DNA of 64,000 bases from contig CM063258.1 in the NCBI GenBank assembly GCA_032158295.1, positions 8,264,583-8,328,582 of the forward strand, written 5' to 3'. Below, piece by piece: positions 52,722 to 63,683 of this stretch. Positions within the stretch are counted from its first letter, which is position 1, and each line of letters opens with the position of its first letter. The notes beneath the pieces are model-generated. The model had not been told where the DNA came from, made no database searches, and saw only the letters and a list, made by a program, of their open reading frames with translations. Origin of the DNA: Pycnopodia helianthoides. Lineage: Eukaryota > Echinodermata > Asteroidea > Forcipulatida > Asteriidae. The translations under genes and the position numbers were made by a program.

Positions 52722-53359
52722 CTTGCAAGACCATGTTCAATGGCTCTAGCAGCGTACTGTTGCCTGTGCTCTCAGAGTAGGGTGTCTCGAGAGTGTGTCA
52801 TGATTGAGACAGCATGTACTAGTAGTCTGTGATGTGAAACAAACATTTCTTTAGAATTTTTTTTTAATGCAGTGATGTTAGGTATATAATAAGCTTTTAA
52901 TGGTGGTACAATTGTACAATACCAGCCATGTCTTTGAAGAAAACAAAGGTATCAAACATCAAAATATCAAACAAAAACATCGTCATGGTAGCCTGAAATC
53001 TGGACAGTTCAGTAACTCCTCGTTTGCTTCAATTTCTCACATCACACTTTCGAAGGAAACTAGGCTGTATTAAATGCACATGTATTTATCATATTAATTT
53101 AAATTAAATTTACCAGTCAGTGTTGGTTAAACCATGGAGGAGTAAGAACATGTTTAAACGTTCGTTGGTCATCGTCCTGGACATCACCGGTCGTCGCCAG
53201 CAGTACAGTGCAAGCAGCAGCCTTGTTCTAGTGTGTTAGGTCCGTTGTTTACAAGCGGCTTTGCCAGTGGCTTGAGTCTGAATCACCGCGAGTCGCCTCT
53301 TCATCGTCGGGCTCAACGTCGTCACAGTAGTTGGAACATGGAGGATATTCTTCCTCCAT
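52722..53359 (-). CDS. Hypothetical protein, two predicted 5' exons
   Basis: I do not recognise the product. Minus-strand exon 53359-53253 starts ATGGAGGAAGAATATCC (MEEEYPPCSNYCDDVEP...) and is acidic and Ser-rich, with two Cys near its start. It ends SSHWQSR plus TT at TT|GTAAAC. Splicing to 52763-52722 (acceptor GAGCACAG|GCAAC) restores the frame and gives LQQYAARAIEHGLAR with donor AAG|GTAAGT. The phase fit, consensus sites and protein-like composition (helical, charged) support a real gene start of about 49 residues so far; no further exon to the left could be found. The unspliced frame stops immediately after the first donor. It could be a chance pairing. The region lies about 3.5 kb from, and divergent to, the deacetylase gene. 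Confidence 0.35.
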
Positions 53360-54540
53360 GGTTGGAACAACATAGTTAACATCTTAACTTTTGATCCTCT
53401 TCACCATGTTCACGGTCATGCCAGAAGGCTATGAATATGCTTATCGTAAATGTGTTAGTATTTACACCACTTACGCGATCACTGCCTCATCCACGGGCCA
53501 AACTGTACATGCACAACACATGAGCAAACTTTACTTTAAACGTTGGCATGTACGCACGCGTATGCTACTGTACTGAGTGCTAGTGAAACTTGACATGTCG
53601 GCTGAAATCCGGGTACTTTAGTCGGTGCAATTTTGTATACAATCTTTTTAAAATTTCACGGATTAATCTTGAAACACTTAAGAATAAAAATCCGCTTGAT
53701 GCCAATTTTTTTCATCCCCAGAAAAATGTTTTTGTGGCTTTTTCCGAGCACAAATACAGACGACGAAACGACACAAATTGTGATTTTTCAATTTTGCGCC
53801 CAAATGACGATCCTTGCTTTATTCGGAATCGTCCAGTTACCGCCGTGTAATAGGATTCTGTATTGGGCAAGTTTCGCAAATGGACTACCACAATGTTTGG
53901 GTGACTTTGGGCGTACACACACGCAGACGACGTCGTGAACTTCACGGATACACGTATACAGCAGATTTCACCATCGAAAATCCCTTCAGTCCGCTGTTTT
54001 TTGTCAAAATAATCTTGTGAGTAGTAAGAAAGGCTAATATTTCACCTGATATATAATTTAAAAAAGAAAGTAGCCACAAGCACATTCAGAAATACCACTT
54101 TTTCTGTCTTCCTCCGTTGTCTGATTTCGACAACACACCACATTTTGTAGCAACGTGATACAGATTAGTCTGGTGCCTTATCCTGTGTTGTCCTATGTGT
54201 GACTCCGTCAAAGTACACGACTGAGGTTAGGCCAGTATTTTTGTTTCGTGGTTTTTTTTTTGTCAGTTCTTTGGCACTATGTTATTGATGTGGGACCATT
54301 GATGTGTCTGTAAATGGAAAGCACAGTGACTTAAAATAATGAACAAAACTGTTTATCGCTAATCTTGACACAAAATGACGTCCTTCTTGAATATTTACAT
54401 CAATAATATCAAGCCTAACTCAACTGCAGTTTTCATATCATTTATTAACAGCCCCAAATCGATGACGATGTGAGTGTTTTTGCAGGCACTGATCGTTTAT
54501 ACTTAAATAGTTTATAATATTGTTATTGTGCTTCAGTACA
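53360..54540. other. Intergenic, nothing recognised
   Basis: Sequence between the hypothetical minus-strand start and a transposon-rich stretch. It would include the promoter of that gene if it is real; no TATA box is obvious. Overlapping open frames at 53590-53938 have no recognisable domain. Confidence 0.35.
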
Positions 54541-54552
54541 CAGCTACATGTA

Positions 54553-54878
54553 CAGGGTTCTGCCCACAGTGGTCGGTGCCAGAAAACCCGCCCGGCACTC
54601 GGGATTCGCCAACCACCACTGGCAGCTTTTTCTCTGTTTCCGACCACACATTTTCAAATTTTTTAAATGACACTTTTGCACTTTCCTTCCAAAGGTTTTC
54701 AATGAAATCTAAAATGGGGTATTTACCAGTAAAAATGGTATCCAAAGCCATGCATTTTGAGTACTTCTTTGATTTGAGTCTGTTTATATGATTCACCGTG
54801 TAACTGATCCATCTCGCAATGGTTTCCAGGGAAACATTTTTCCACCACTAAAGAAATCCTGTGCAGAACCCAGTAATG
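54553..54878. mobile_element. Possible degraded MITE
   Basis: AGGGTTCTGCCCACAGTGGT near 54557 and CCTGTGCAGAACCC near 54861 are imperfect inverses. The right side also has GTTTCCAGGGAAAC. Ends uncertain. Confidence 0.35.
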
Positions 54879-54897
54879 TACGCATTTAAAACTAACT

Positions 54898-55715
54898 GTG
54901 AAACAAGAGAAGACTTGGGCTCAACATCATGAGCTCAGATCAGCCTCTGCTAAAATAAAACCAACAGATTTCAGTCTGTGTGTTAAGTGTCAAATTTGTT
55001 CTGAAAAACGACAAACTTACAACACCAAAACGTTTGTCTTCAGCTTGAGACATTTCTGTTTAGTGTGCATAACTAAGAGGTGTGAATTAGGCAATCCTGA
55101 TTTCTAAATATTTCCCAAAGACTGCGTGGACAACAGGGGATGAACTCCCTGAGAAAGGTGCACGGTGGCATAGAATTTGCTACAGTGATACAACTTCAAA
55201 AACTAAAATTGAAAGAGATGAAAAGAGGTTCCAAAATATTGACCCACTTACCACTACAAAATCGAAAAAGGTCGACCTTCTAAACCCCCTTGTTTGAAAT
55301 CAGGAAAATTAACAAGATCTACTGCTGAGCATTTTAATCGTCAGGGTGTTTCTTTTGTCGGGAGGTGGGAGTGACACTACAAAAAAAGATGAAACAAAAC
55401 ATGCCTGCCAAAGTGTCAACAGTGGAAGATCAATTAAAGAGATTGTTGAAAAAAGTGACAACGATTTGTGGAAATTGCAACTCGCAGATATAATAGTGGA
55501 GATGACCTACTTGCGAGGGACACTGTGTAACATAATAGTTGCAAGCTCAAATATTGGCAAAAATATGTTAATGGGCCCCAAAAATGCACAAATGACAAAA
55601 ACGTTGACAACACAAGAATGTTAATTGCAGAGATTGAATTCTTTGATAATCTGCAGGACAAAATTGACTCTGGAGACAACTTAACCACCCTGTGTGTAGG
55701 GGAAAAGTGAATCAT
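54898..55715 (+). pseudogene. Broken transposon-associated zinc-finger-like coding sequence
   Basis: Pieces in several frames read as one decayed protein: a CxxC segment (CVKCQICSEKRQTYN, about 54978-55022), EKGARWHRICYS then a lysine-rich tail (about 55151-55290), SGRSIKEIVEKSDNDLW... (about 55420-55550), and AEIEFFDNLQDKIDSGDNL (about 55628-55684). The pattern CxxC ... WHRxCY is seen in cysteine-rich proteins of repetitive invertebrate genes, often transposon-linked; I cannot name the family. Several stops and frame changes rule out function. Confidence 0.45.
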
Positions 55716-56822
55716 AGATGTAGCCTTGTGTAAACAGACCATTAAGATGAGACTACAATGCCGGCCATATCTCGTTGGGCCCCCCTGCCCCCTTTCAATG
55801 TTGAATCACATTGTTGCACGGTCTTTTGCGTTCCAGTCAACATTGAGCGGGGGGACGGGGGACGGGGAGAGAATGTTTATTGTGAGACAGGGAATGGTTT
55901 GTGTTCTGTGGATTGCCAGAAGGTTTGACATGTCTATTGGAAGAGTCTTGGGGTATCCAGTCTTTCTTTAGATATGTCTTAACCAAAAGGTGCCACTGGT
56001 TATCTGGGTTGAAGAAAAACTTTTGGGCAGAAAAAGCTCTAAGTATGCAATCTTATAATTTAGTAGGCCTATTTTTTTCAGAAATGTTAACACCCACTGT
56101 CATAGGGATTTGTTATCTTTTATTAAGCAGAGTAAGCCCATTACCCCCCCCCCCCCAAGAAAAAAAACCCTCAAAAATAAAACACTTGAGACAAAAAATT
56201 ATATTTAATACACACTGTACATTACAGTACCTGAAATGGCTGCCATTTTTAAAATCAAGATTAGATGCATTCTCATACTGGTAATTTTCCAGAAATTGAA
56301 AAATTTGTGAAATAAGTCATTATAGAAATGAAATGAGATTCAATATAAGTTCGGAAAATAAAGATCTTTGTCAATTTAGTCAAATTTAACATACTTATTT
56401 GCACAAAACATGTGCTAAATATGGCCAAAATAGCAGCAATTTAAAAGAAAAAAATGGCCGCCCTAGGGACGTTAGGAAAATTAGGCATCAAGTGGATTTG
56501 GATTTGTTGACATGTAGATAGAAGATTTTGAAAGTTTCAAAGATTGTATACAAAAATGCATATGGACTCGATAAGCTCACGGACTACTTAGCCTCTATTT
56601 TTAACAATATAGTGCGGAGTACTATTACCATAGTAAAGTGGAAGGATCCGTGTTCCATGCCAAAACTAATAACATTTAGAACTCCTGGTTTAACCATTCT
56701 GCAAGGAAAAAAATCATAGAAAGTTGAAAATGGAGGTGAATCCACTCTTCCAAATACCAATGTATTTATAAAAACATAATTTAAACCTTGTCCTTGAAAT
56801 GATTGATTTATTTTTTTGACAG
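55716..56822. other. Upstream region of the deacetylase gene
   Basis: It has a 13-base C-run near 56144 and AT-rich text. The last bases, TTATTTTTTTGACAG at 56808-56822, form a good splice acceptor, so a 5' non-coding exon and the promoter should lie somewhere in this stretch or further left; neither could be placed. Confidence 0.4.
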
Positions 56823-56853
56823 GTTTTTCCGTCAACTAAACCACAATGATGAC

Positions 56854-57014
56854 ATGATGACACTGGATGCTCTATCCATCGTTGCTGTAGCTATTCTAAT
56901 ATTTGCAGTTGGTTTGTTTTGCTGGGCGTGCTACGAGTTTTACACTGCTGTTCCGCCATCTATCAATCAGAAATGGCTCTTCAGGGTTGTGTTCATGATG
57001 TTCAAAGTCAATCG
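56854..57014 (+). CDS. AADAC-like: AADAC-like exon 1 (signal anchor)
   Basis: The start is ATG 56854 (MMTLDALS...), the first in-frame ATG after the acceptor at 56821-56822. ATGs at 56846 and 56849 open a four-codon frame (ATG ATG ACA TGA) whose stop overlaps the start. The exon ends GTCAATCG|GTGCAT, phase 2; this donor, rather than the ATT|GTAAGC seven bases later, restores the frame with exon 2. Confidence 0.8.
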
Positions 57015-60000
57015 GTGCATTGTAAGCAAAAATAAAGGTTTAATAAATGATCCTTTTTTATCTAAGGGGTGTGTGCACAACATTGGTTAAGATTGAAAAT
57101 ATAAACGATTACAGATTTGTACAAAACTTAGGTGATAAAAATAAAGATTGTCTCTGTACAAAACTTCCCTTGATAAATTTTAGTTTTAAATGCTATTTAT
57201 TAAGAAATTAGTAAAATAATTAGTTTTGATCTCACGTAACCAAAACCTGATGTTTGAAAGCATTGAAAGCATATCATTTTGGAGAAAACAGAATAAGCTG
57301 TTGCAAACTGCTTATAACAACCAAAAGGACCTATTGTATAAATGAACAAAAAAAGTCGTTTTGACCCTAGCAGAGTTTTTCTCGCTGGCTAATCATATAA
57401 TTTTTGTGTGACTCCGGTGACCAATTGAGCTTATGTTCACAGGTCTGTTATTTTATGTCTTTATGTTGGGTGTGGTGTGTCGTGGCCGAGCAATTAAGTG
57501 CATTAGACTGGCGCTCTGGTGATTCTGACCAGCAGAGTGCGGGTTGTTTGATTCCCGGTCATGACACTTATGTCCTTTAGGCAAGACATTTCATGTAGGC
57601 CTGTCTTCATAGAAGCCACAGAGGCAATTGCCTCCATGGCCCCAGTCATTGCCGTGGTGCCCCTTGAAATGTTCCAGTATAAATTTAAAATTTCCCTCAT
57701 AGGGATGCGCTTTACTAAGGAAAAACTACCTTGCCCTTCCAAGAATGAAGTATCAGGCCTGTTCATTGTTTTCAATAAAACATTGAAAACCACTATAGTG
57801 GAAGGAAATAAAACTGGTCTTGCTAAGACCAAATATTAGTAGTGTACCATTAACTTAAACTAATCAATATTTGAATATATACAAAAGTGTTCATTTTTTT
57901 TTTTTTTGTTTTGTTTTGTTGAAGGCACACATCTTGACTTTCTTCAGAGTATTTGGATCAACAATGGAGGAGAACATGGCAGCCTTTACGGACTGGATGC
58001 TGCCAGACTGCATCATGGACGACGAACACGTCTCAACAACATTACAGATCTTTAACGGTGTTCCTGTCCGGGTCCACAGACCTAAGAAAGTCACCCTTGA
58101 AGATGGACTTCTGCCAGCATTGGTTTACTTCCACGGCGGGGGTTTCGTGTATGGAAGTTCTGGTTAGTCTTCATATTGTGGATACAATCGTTATTTAAAA
58201 AAATAGAGACGACTGAAAATCTAATCCTACTGACTCGATCATTCCCATTATCTCCTTGCATCCCAACCTCCCCCCACACCCTATTGTTAGCCCAGGGGTG
58301 TCCGTGTGTCTTCAATATCTCTCAGTTGTGGCGTGTCATGGTAAACAAGGGTGCTTGCTATGTGAACCAGAAACACAGAGGTTAACCCCTACTCTTCCAC
58401 AATAAGCGTTCTGGGATATTTTAATGTGCACCACAAATCCTAGTACACAGGACCTACGGCTCAATGTCGCATCCAAAGGACAAAGCAATTATGGTAATAA
58501 AGTGTCTTGCTCAAGGACAAGTGTCAAGACTGGGACTCGAACCCGCACTCTGCTGATCAGAAACACCAGAGCTTGAGTCTGGTGCTCTTAAAACGCTTGA
58601 CCATTACTCACCACAGGCAGTTGAAGTAAATTATAAAGGCATGATGTTCTTCCTATTTAAGTCTGATTCCCATATTTTTGGCCCTCAGAAAAATCAGTAA
58701 AATTGTTATTTAGAATGGCCTGTCATGGCCAAGTGGTCAAGTGCACTGGACTCAAGCTCTGGTGTTTCTGAACAGCAGAGTATGGGTTTGAGTCCCGGTC
58801 TTGACACTTGTGTCCTTAAGCAAGACATTTTACAATTATTGCTTCAGCCTTCTGATGGGACGTAAAGCCGTAGGTCCCTGTGTTGTGACTGTTGAGGCAG
58901 TGACTGCTGAAGGCGCCGGAGCACCTTGTAAACCAAAACCATTAGAGGGTGCTACATAAAGTGGTTGCAAAATTCAAAGCATAGCTCTGCTAACTCTGCT
59001 TATCCTTTTGAAAAAACAAATAATGAGCGCTTTGATACACCCCTAGGATTGTGATAAAGTGCCATGTAGGTTGAATTCAGTCAACTCGCCTTGAAATCTG
59101 GATTCTACTGAAAAAATAACAGAGATTGTGATGCCATTTTTCTGTCGGTGGTGGCAAAATTTTTTAACACCAATGACATACGTGGTTTTTGTCCCTCAGT
59201 GTGTGTGTCCTCCATATGGCAAATTAACACAACCCGAAGGAAGTTGATTCAAAGAGAGCAAAATTTCTACACATCATCATATGAGTAGATCTTGTGCCCC
59301 ATGGGCACATGGGCAATATGCTAATTAAGTATCTGATGTTTTTCGAGCACTGTAAATGTTCTAGAGAGTTTGCAGTACCACATAATAGTGCATTTGGGCA
59401 TTCGGGTTGGCTCAGTGGTTTCTTTCCCTGCCTTTCACCTCTGTGGGCCCGGTTCGAATCCCGGACCGTAGCCTTGTATGTGGATTGGGTTTTCAGTCCC
59501 TACCTGATTGTGTGGGTGTTTTCCTCCCACATCTAAAACTGACACTTCTTCACGTCTTCTCCACACCTAGGTACCTTCAGGCCTGCGGGTCACAGTGCTT
59601 GTCGTTTTGAGGGTCCCTTGGTTTCACTACCAGAAAGATATAATAATACAAAATAATAATAATAGATCAACTCAGCTGATTTTCTTGTCCTTCATTTGTT
59701 TCTAGCATCTTTTCATCCCTTCACGAGACGTCTTTGTGAGTCCCTTCGAATTGTTGTAGTCTCGGTCGAGTAAGTTTAGCAATTCGTTTACTTTCTGTTT
59801 CAAAACATTTTCCTCATTTATCCAGCTACATGTGAACATATGGGTTGGGTCACTGTAGCTTGCAAGCCTGAGGAAACCTGTAAACATTGAATCAAAATTA
59901 AAACCTGGGAAGACGATGCTTATTTTTTAGAAACTCAAATGTGCCAATCACACCTGAATTTGTGTGAGCATTACATCAGCGTGCACCCCACTAAATAAGC

Positions 60001-62012
60001 TCCCATAGCATACAGTGCAAAATGCTAAATATAAAAAATAAAAAAAAAAAAAATACTTAGAAGTCTCACAGCTTTTTACAATAAAGGGAAAATTATTAAT
60101 TCACCCTTGAACTTTTATTCTCTGCTCAATTTGATATGGGGAGTCCCTGGGCCCCGTTGACGTATTCTCCCTCCAAACAAAAACACCCCTACACAGGTGT
60201 AATTTTCAAAACGTCCGAGCATCAATCTTGAAAAATGTCCCTACACCTTCAGCAAATGGACCATTTATTTCAGGGCCTGTGTCACCAAAATACATCAAGT
60301 TGGAAGTCAACAACCCCCAGTCACAATTGGGCAAAATTTGTACACTGTATCCCTTTTCTTGGGCTCTCAAATCTGTCTCGAGTGGAATATTTTGAGGGCC
60401 TACAAAAATTAATGAGGTTGACACTCTGTTTACTTCCTATTTAGTGGGGTGCACCCATAGGTTCAATGACAACATGAATATCAGTTGGGCAAACCTTTTA
60501 GTTGTTGGAAACGGAGGTCAAGTTTTATTCTCGGGTTTTCTGTGTATTAATTTTTTTAAATTTTTGACTTTCATATATTTCATGTCAAATTTTTACTTTC
60601 CAAACAATTTGATATTATTTGTACAGCCATAAGCTTTGTTAAAACTAAAGTACGCGAAGAAACAGAATCATGCACATGTAACACTCAACATGGCTGGAAC
60701 CAACTTGGTCTGGTAGTTTGAGTATGTGCAAGACTTGCACAGTCTATATGGTCGACAGATGGTGCATCTATCATTGATAACCAGTGGATGATATATGGTC
60801 GGATAGTTGAAGGGTTAATCAATATTGTGTGTTCAATCTTTAACTCAGCTACAGACTTGCCCCAGCTCATCTATTTCCTGTGGCTGTGGACGACAGTCGA
60901 GAAGCCACAAAATGGCTCCTCCTGAACGGCCCGTCATTGAATGTTGATCCGAGTCGCATCGGTGTGGTAGGAGACAGTGCCGGGGGGTTGCTGGCTGCCG
61001 CAGTGGCAAAACAGATTCATGACGACCCATCAGTTCCTAAGCTCAAACTGCAAGTGTTATTCTACCCCGCTCTACAGCTGCTAAATGTTGGTAAGTAAAA
61101 CCCTTGCGCTGTGGTAGAACAAAGTTTTCACTTCAATAGTCAGATTTCAAGAAATATTTAGAGTGAAATTTGTGTGCATAGCTTAGTAGAAATTTGCTTT
61201 CTCAGCTTAAACCAAACTTATTTGAGTACTCGATTTACCTAGATTGTCCTCAATCCAACAAGGCCCAACCTCATGGCCTATCTGTTTGATGGTTAAGCAC
61301 CTCATGCAAAGCATGATCAGTTTACCACTGGTGCAGTCCTCAGAATCAAACAAAACAATCTGTTAGGCAGCCCTAAAATAGGCTGGAAAGAATGATTTTT
61401 TTAGGACCGGGTGACAATTTGATTTTCGAAGTTTTGTTTTCCTTCTAGGTTCACCCTCACACATGATTTACGATGCCCATTTTAATACCCACGGTGGAAT
61501 GCTAACCAGGAGAGAGGCCGTTTGTTATCTGACAACCTACATCCTAGGAAAGAGCCCCGATTATGATGCCTTCGTGGATTTTGTAACATCAAACAGTGTC
61601 ATCACCCCCGAGTATCGTCAGGCTAATCCCCGGCTGATCAACTACGTCGACGATAATCTAGTGCCGGATCATCTCCGGAATCGGGCGATGAAGGAAAATC
61701 TAAAGAAGCCCTGAAGAGAAACCCTGAACTGTGGGAGAAGTACATACACTTCTTTGAGGATCCGCGCTTGTCTCCGGTCATTGCAGAGAGTGTAGACGGT
61801 CTCCCAACAGCGTACGTCGTCACGGGGAACAACGACTGCCTTAGAGACGATGGGCTGTTCTACGTGAAGCGCCTGGAGGCGGCAGGCGTCTCGACCCACT
61901 GGGTCAACTATGAGGGGGCTTCCACGGAATGCTCCCCATCGTTTTCAACTTCTTTGAGGTGGGGCTGAAAGCTGAAAGCGATTTTGTGAAATTTGCACGA
62001 GAGTTTCTATGA
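56854..62012 (+). CDS. AADAC-like: Arylacetamide deacetylase-like serine hydrolase (AADAC/NCEH1 family), 5 exons
   Basis: Exons 56854-57014, 57948-58162, 59706-59769, 60849-61090 and 61449-62012 join with consistent phases and GT-AG borders. They total 1246 bp; adding two missing bases gives 415 residues, the usual size of this family. The order is an N-terminal signal anchor (LSIVAVAILIFAVGLFCWAC, about 6-25), the oxyanion-hole motif YFHGGGFVYGS, YRLAPAHLFPVA, the nucleophile in GVVGDSAGGLLAA, the acid in NDCLRDDG and the histidine in GFHG. These are alpha/beta-hydrolase carboxylesterases of the hormone-sensitive-lipase group, usually type II membrane proteins facing the ER lumen that cleave lipid or aryl-acetyl esters. 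The last exon changes frame twice (about 61690-61708 and 61914-61918). SINEs and a transposon fill the introns. Confidence 0.87.
57483..57600 (+). mobile_element. tRNA-derived SINE, head only, in AADAC-like intron 1
   Basis: GTGGCCGAGCAATTAAGTGC (A box), CTCTGGTGATTCTGACCAGC, TTGATTCCCGGTCATGACAC (B-box region), then TTAGGCAAGACATT. Same family as 58716-58970. Confidence 0.75.
57948..58162 (+). CDS. AADAC-like: AADAC-like exon 2 (HGGG oxyanion hole)
   Basis: Acceptor TTTCTTCAG|AGTATTTGG; encodes VFGSTMEENMAAFTDWM ... VRVHRPKK ... YFHGGGFVYGSS, ending at phase 1 (TCTG|GTTAGT). Confidence 0.9.
58318..58617 (-). mobile_element. tRNA-derived SINE, minus strand, in AADAC-like intron 2
   Basis: The reverse complement starts near GTAATGGTCAAGCGTTTTAA and holds CTCTGGTGTTTCTGATCAGC, GGGTTCGAGTCCCAGTC (B box), CTTGAGCAAGACACTTTATT and CCAGAACGCTTATTGTGGAA. 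The 5' end is slightly rearranged. Confidence 0.8.
58716..58970 (+). mobile_element. tRNA-derived SINE, plus strand, in AADAC-like intron 2
   Basis: CATGGCCAAGTGGTCAAGTG (A box), CTCAAGCTCTGGTGTTTCTG, GGGTTTGAGTCCCGGTC (B box), GATGGGACGTAAAGCCGTAG, ending CCATTAGAGGGTGCTACATA. It lies about 100 bp from a minus-strand copy, so transcripts through the intron could fold. Confidence 0.85.
59398..59545 (+). mobile_element. Second type of tRNA-derived SINE, in AADAC-like intron 2
   Basis: GGTTGGCTCAGTGGTTTC (A box), CCCGGTTCGAATCCCGG (intact T arm and B box), then a body with GGATTGGGTTTTCAGTCCCT and GTGGGTGTTTTCCTCCCAC. The head differs from the other SINE family here. Confidence 0.75.
59706..59769 (+). 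CDS. AADAC-like: AADAC-like exon 3 (64 bp)
   Basis: Acceptor TTTGTTTCTAG|CATC, donor GTCGA|GTAAGT. It encodes ASFHPFTRRLCESLRIVVVS V, the strand and helix between the HGGG and YRLAP motifs. Found only by phase and motif order. Confidence 0.88.
59979..60456 (-). mobile_element. Non-autonomous transposon with GGGTGCACCCC termini, copy 2
   Basis: Inverse copy of 13694-14197: starts GTGCACCCCACTAAATAAGC and ends TTAGTGGGGTGCACCC. It lies in AADAC-like intron 3. Confidence 0.85.
60849..61090 (+). CDS. AADAC-like: AADAC-like exon 4 (GDSAG nucleophile)
   Basis: Acceptor TTTAACTCAG|C; encodes YRLAPAHLFPVAVDDSREA, GVVGDSAGGLLAAAVAKQIH and LQVLFYPALQLLNV. Donor GTTG|GTAAGT, phase 1. Confidence 0.92.
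61449..62012 (+). CDS. AADAC-like: AADAC-like exon 5 (acid and histidine of the triad, with two frame breaks)
   Basis: Acceptor TTCCTTCTAG|GTTCACC. Frame 2 runs to about 61700 (…NRAMKEN). Frame 1 then gives EALKRNPELWEKY … NDCLRDDGLFYVKRLEAAG … WVNYEG. Frame 3 from about 61916 gives GFHGMLPIVFNFFEVGL … FAREFL and the stop TGA 62010-62012. Each change fits loss of one base, next to AAAA (61695-61698) and GGGGG (61914-61918). Confidence 0.85.
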
Positions 62013-62960
62013 GCTATTCCATATTGAGAATAATGAACTAGATAAATGGAACTGTACAGTCAGTTGATTTTATTGTACACTTGCTCTTGCCTTAATCAGT
62101 CAAAACAAGGTCAGTTTTTAATTTGGAAACTTACTTAAATTTGTGTAAATTTACATTCATTCGAACAAGTTGTGAACAGAATTTTAAGATAGAGGATATC
62201 TTCCAACAGTTTTGTGAATGATCAACTGAATGTTGACTGATGTCAAACGTTACTGAACGTTTTCGAGAGACTCAAATATTATCTACATGTATGCATGGTC
62301 AAAGTGCAGTTATTTTGAAAAACAATTAGGGGAAAAGACTCTGTTAGCCTTTGATGTTATTGTAACAATTAGTCACCTCGGCATGTTTACATCTTAATGT
62401 TTATCTGTTTACACCTCTACAGTGTAGGTGTGTTCAGTTTTATGTGGGGTTGGTCAAATCTTAATGATTTTTTTTTACTACAATTTTGTAACGGTTATAA
62501 ATTATAGTAACTGTAGCTGAATGACATATTTTTCATACTCTTAATTAATTATATAAACAATATTTTAAGAAGACATTAAGGAGCTTGTGATGTTGGTAAT
62601 TGTAGTTTAAGTTTGAATGTTTTGCTATTTTATATCAGAGCAAGGGCCTTCATTCCTCACAGAGTATTTTTTTAAAGTCTTTGTTACTGATACCAAAGTT
62701 GAGGCAATAATTTAGAGAAAATATATTTCTAATATTTAAGTGCACAGTTTCAATGCATTAAGATGTGTATTTTCATACTGTTTTTCACTAAACTTTGTTA
62801 TTAGAGATATGTGGCTCAGGTTTAAAAAAGTAAACAGATCTAATAAAAACAACACTGATCACTGGATTTTGGATTTACAATAGTTTGAATAATACATGTA
62901 TATATAAAAGGCAATTTCAAACGGGTTTTAGAAGTGTTTTTTGAACGAATGATAAAGATC
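62013..62960 (+). other. Probable 3' untranslated region of the AADAC-like gene
   Basis: AT-rich, non-coding and free of recognisable repeats. AATAAA at 62842-62847 is the best polyadenylation signal; the true end is not determined. Confidence 0.45.
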
Positions 62961-63245
62961 CAGGGGCCGATTTCACAAAGAGCTCAGATTTGCCTTAAGC
63001 TGTGTATCAATCTAAATTGCTAAGCAACGAGTGTGATGTCACAATAAATATTGCTTTTGTGATATTGAAAATTCATCTTATGATGAATCTTGGTACTTTG
63101 TGAAATCGAGCCCCGGACTAAAGATTCACCTTAGAATGGGTTGCCACTATCACCATAGTGGTTTGTATAGTGACATCACACTTTGCTTAGCAATTAAGAT
63201 TGATACACAATTAAGATATTTCTGAGCTCACTGTGAAATCGGTCC
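62961..63245. mobile_element. GGGGCCGATTTCACAAAG palindromic MITE with an internal rearrangement
   Basis: Left GGGGCCGATTTCACAAAGAG, internal inverse end TTTGTGAAATCGAGCCCC at about 63098-63115, and right end CACTGTGAAATCGGTCCC at 63245. TGTGTATCAATCT...TTGCTAAGCAA and its inverse lie between. Two overlapping palindromes suggest nesting. Confidence 0.7.
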
Positions 63246-63395
63246 CAGGCCTTGAAATTGGTCTTGGCCTTGGTGCCCCTTCAAATGTTTCCCATAGACT
63301 TTAAGATTGTCCAGTCAAAGTGCCCTTTGCAAAATGAAAATGGCCTTGTCCCGTCAAGATCATTACACACAATGCTTGATAAACACCTGAGACCT

Positions 63396-63588
63396 GGGCC
63401 CAATTTCATAGAGCTGCTTAAGCACAAAAAGTAGCTAAGCACAACATACTTATGCTTACCAGAATAAGGTTACCAGCCAAACTACCATGTCCCATGTACA
63501 ATTTGTGACTGGTTACCTGCTCATTTCTGCTTAGCAGACATTTGTTAAGCAACATTTTCTGCTTAAGCAGCTCTATAAAATTGGGCCC
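63396..63588. mobile_element. MITE of the GGGCCC...CATAGAGCTGCTTA family
   Basis: GGGCCCAATTTCATAGAGCT on the left and its inverse AGCTCTATAAAATTGGGCCC on the right; 193 bp, same length as 4723-4915. Confidence 0.85.
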
Positions 63589-63683
63589 TTGTTTGCAGTG
63601 GCCGAGCCATGGGGGTTAGGGACATACTAGTTATTTGTTGTCCCTAATACATCATCATTTGTACTGAAATAATCCAAACATAC

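Noticed and set aside
57000..57025. Donor ATT|GTAAGC as the end of deacetylase exon 1
   Set aside because: It would put exon 2 out of frame; CG|GTGCAT restores the frame and the family alignment.
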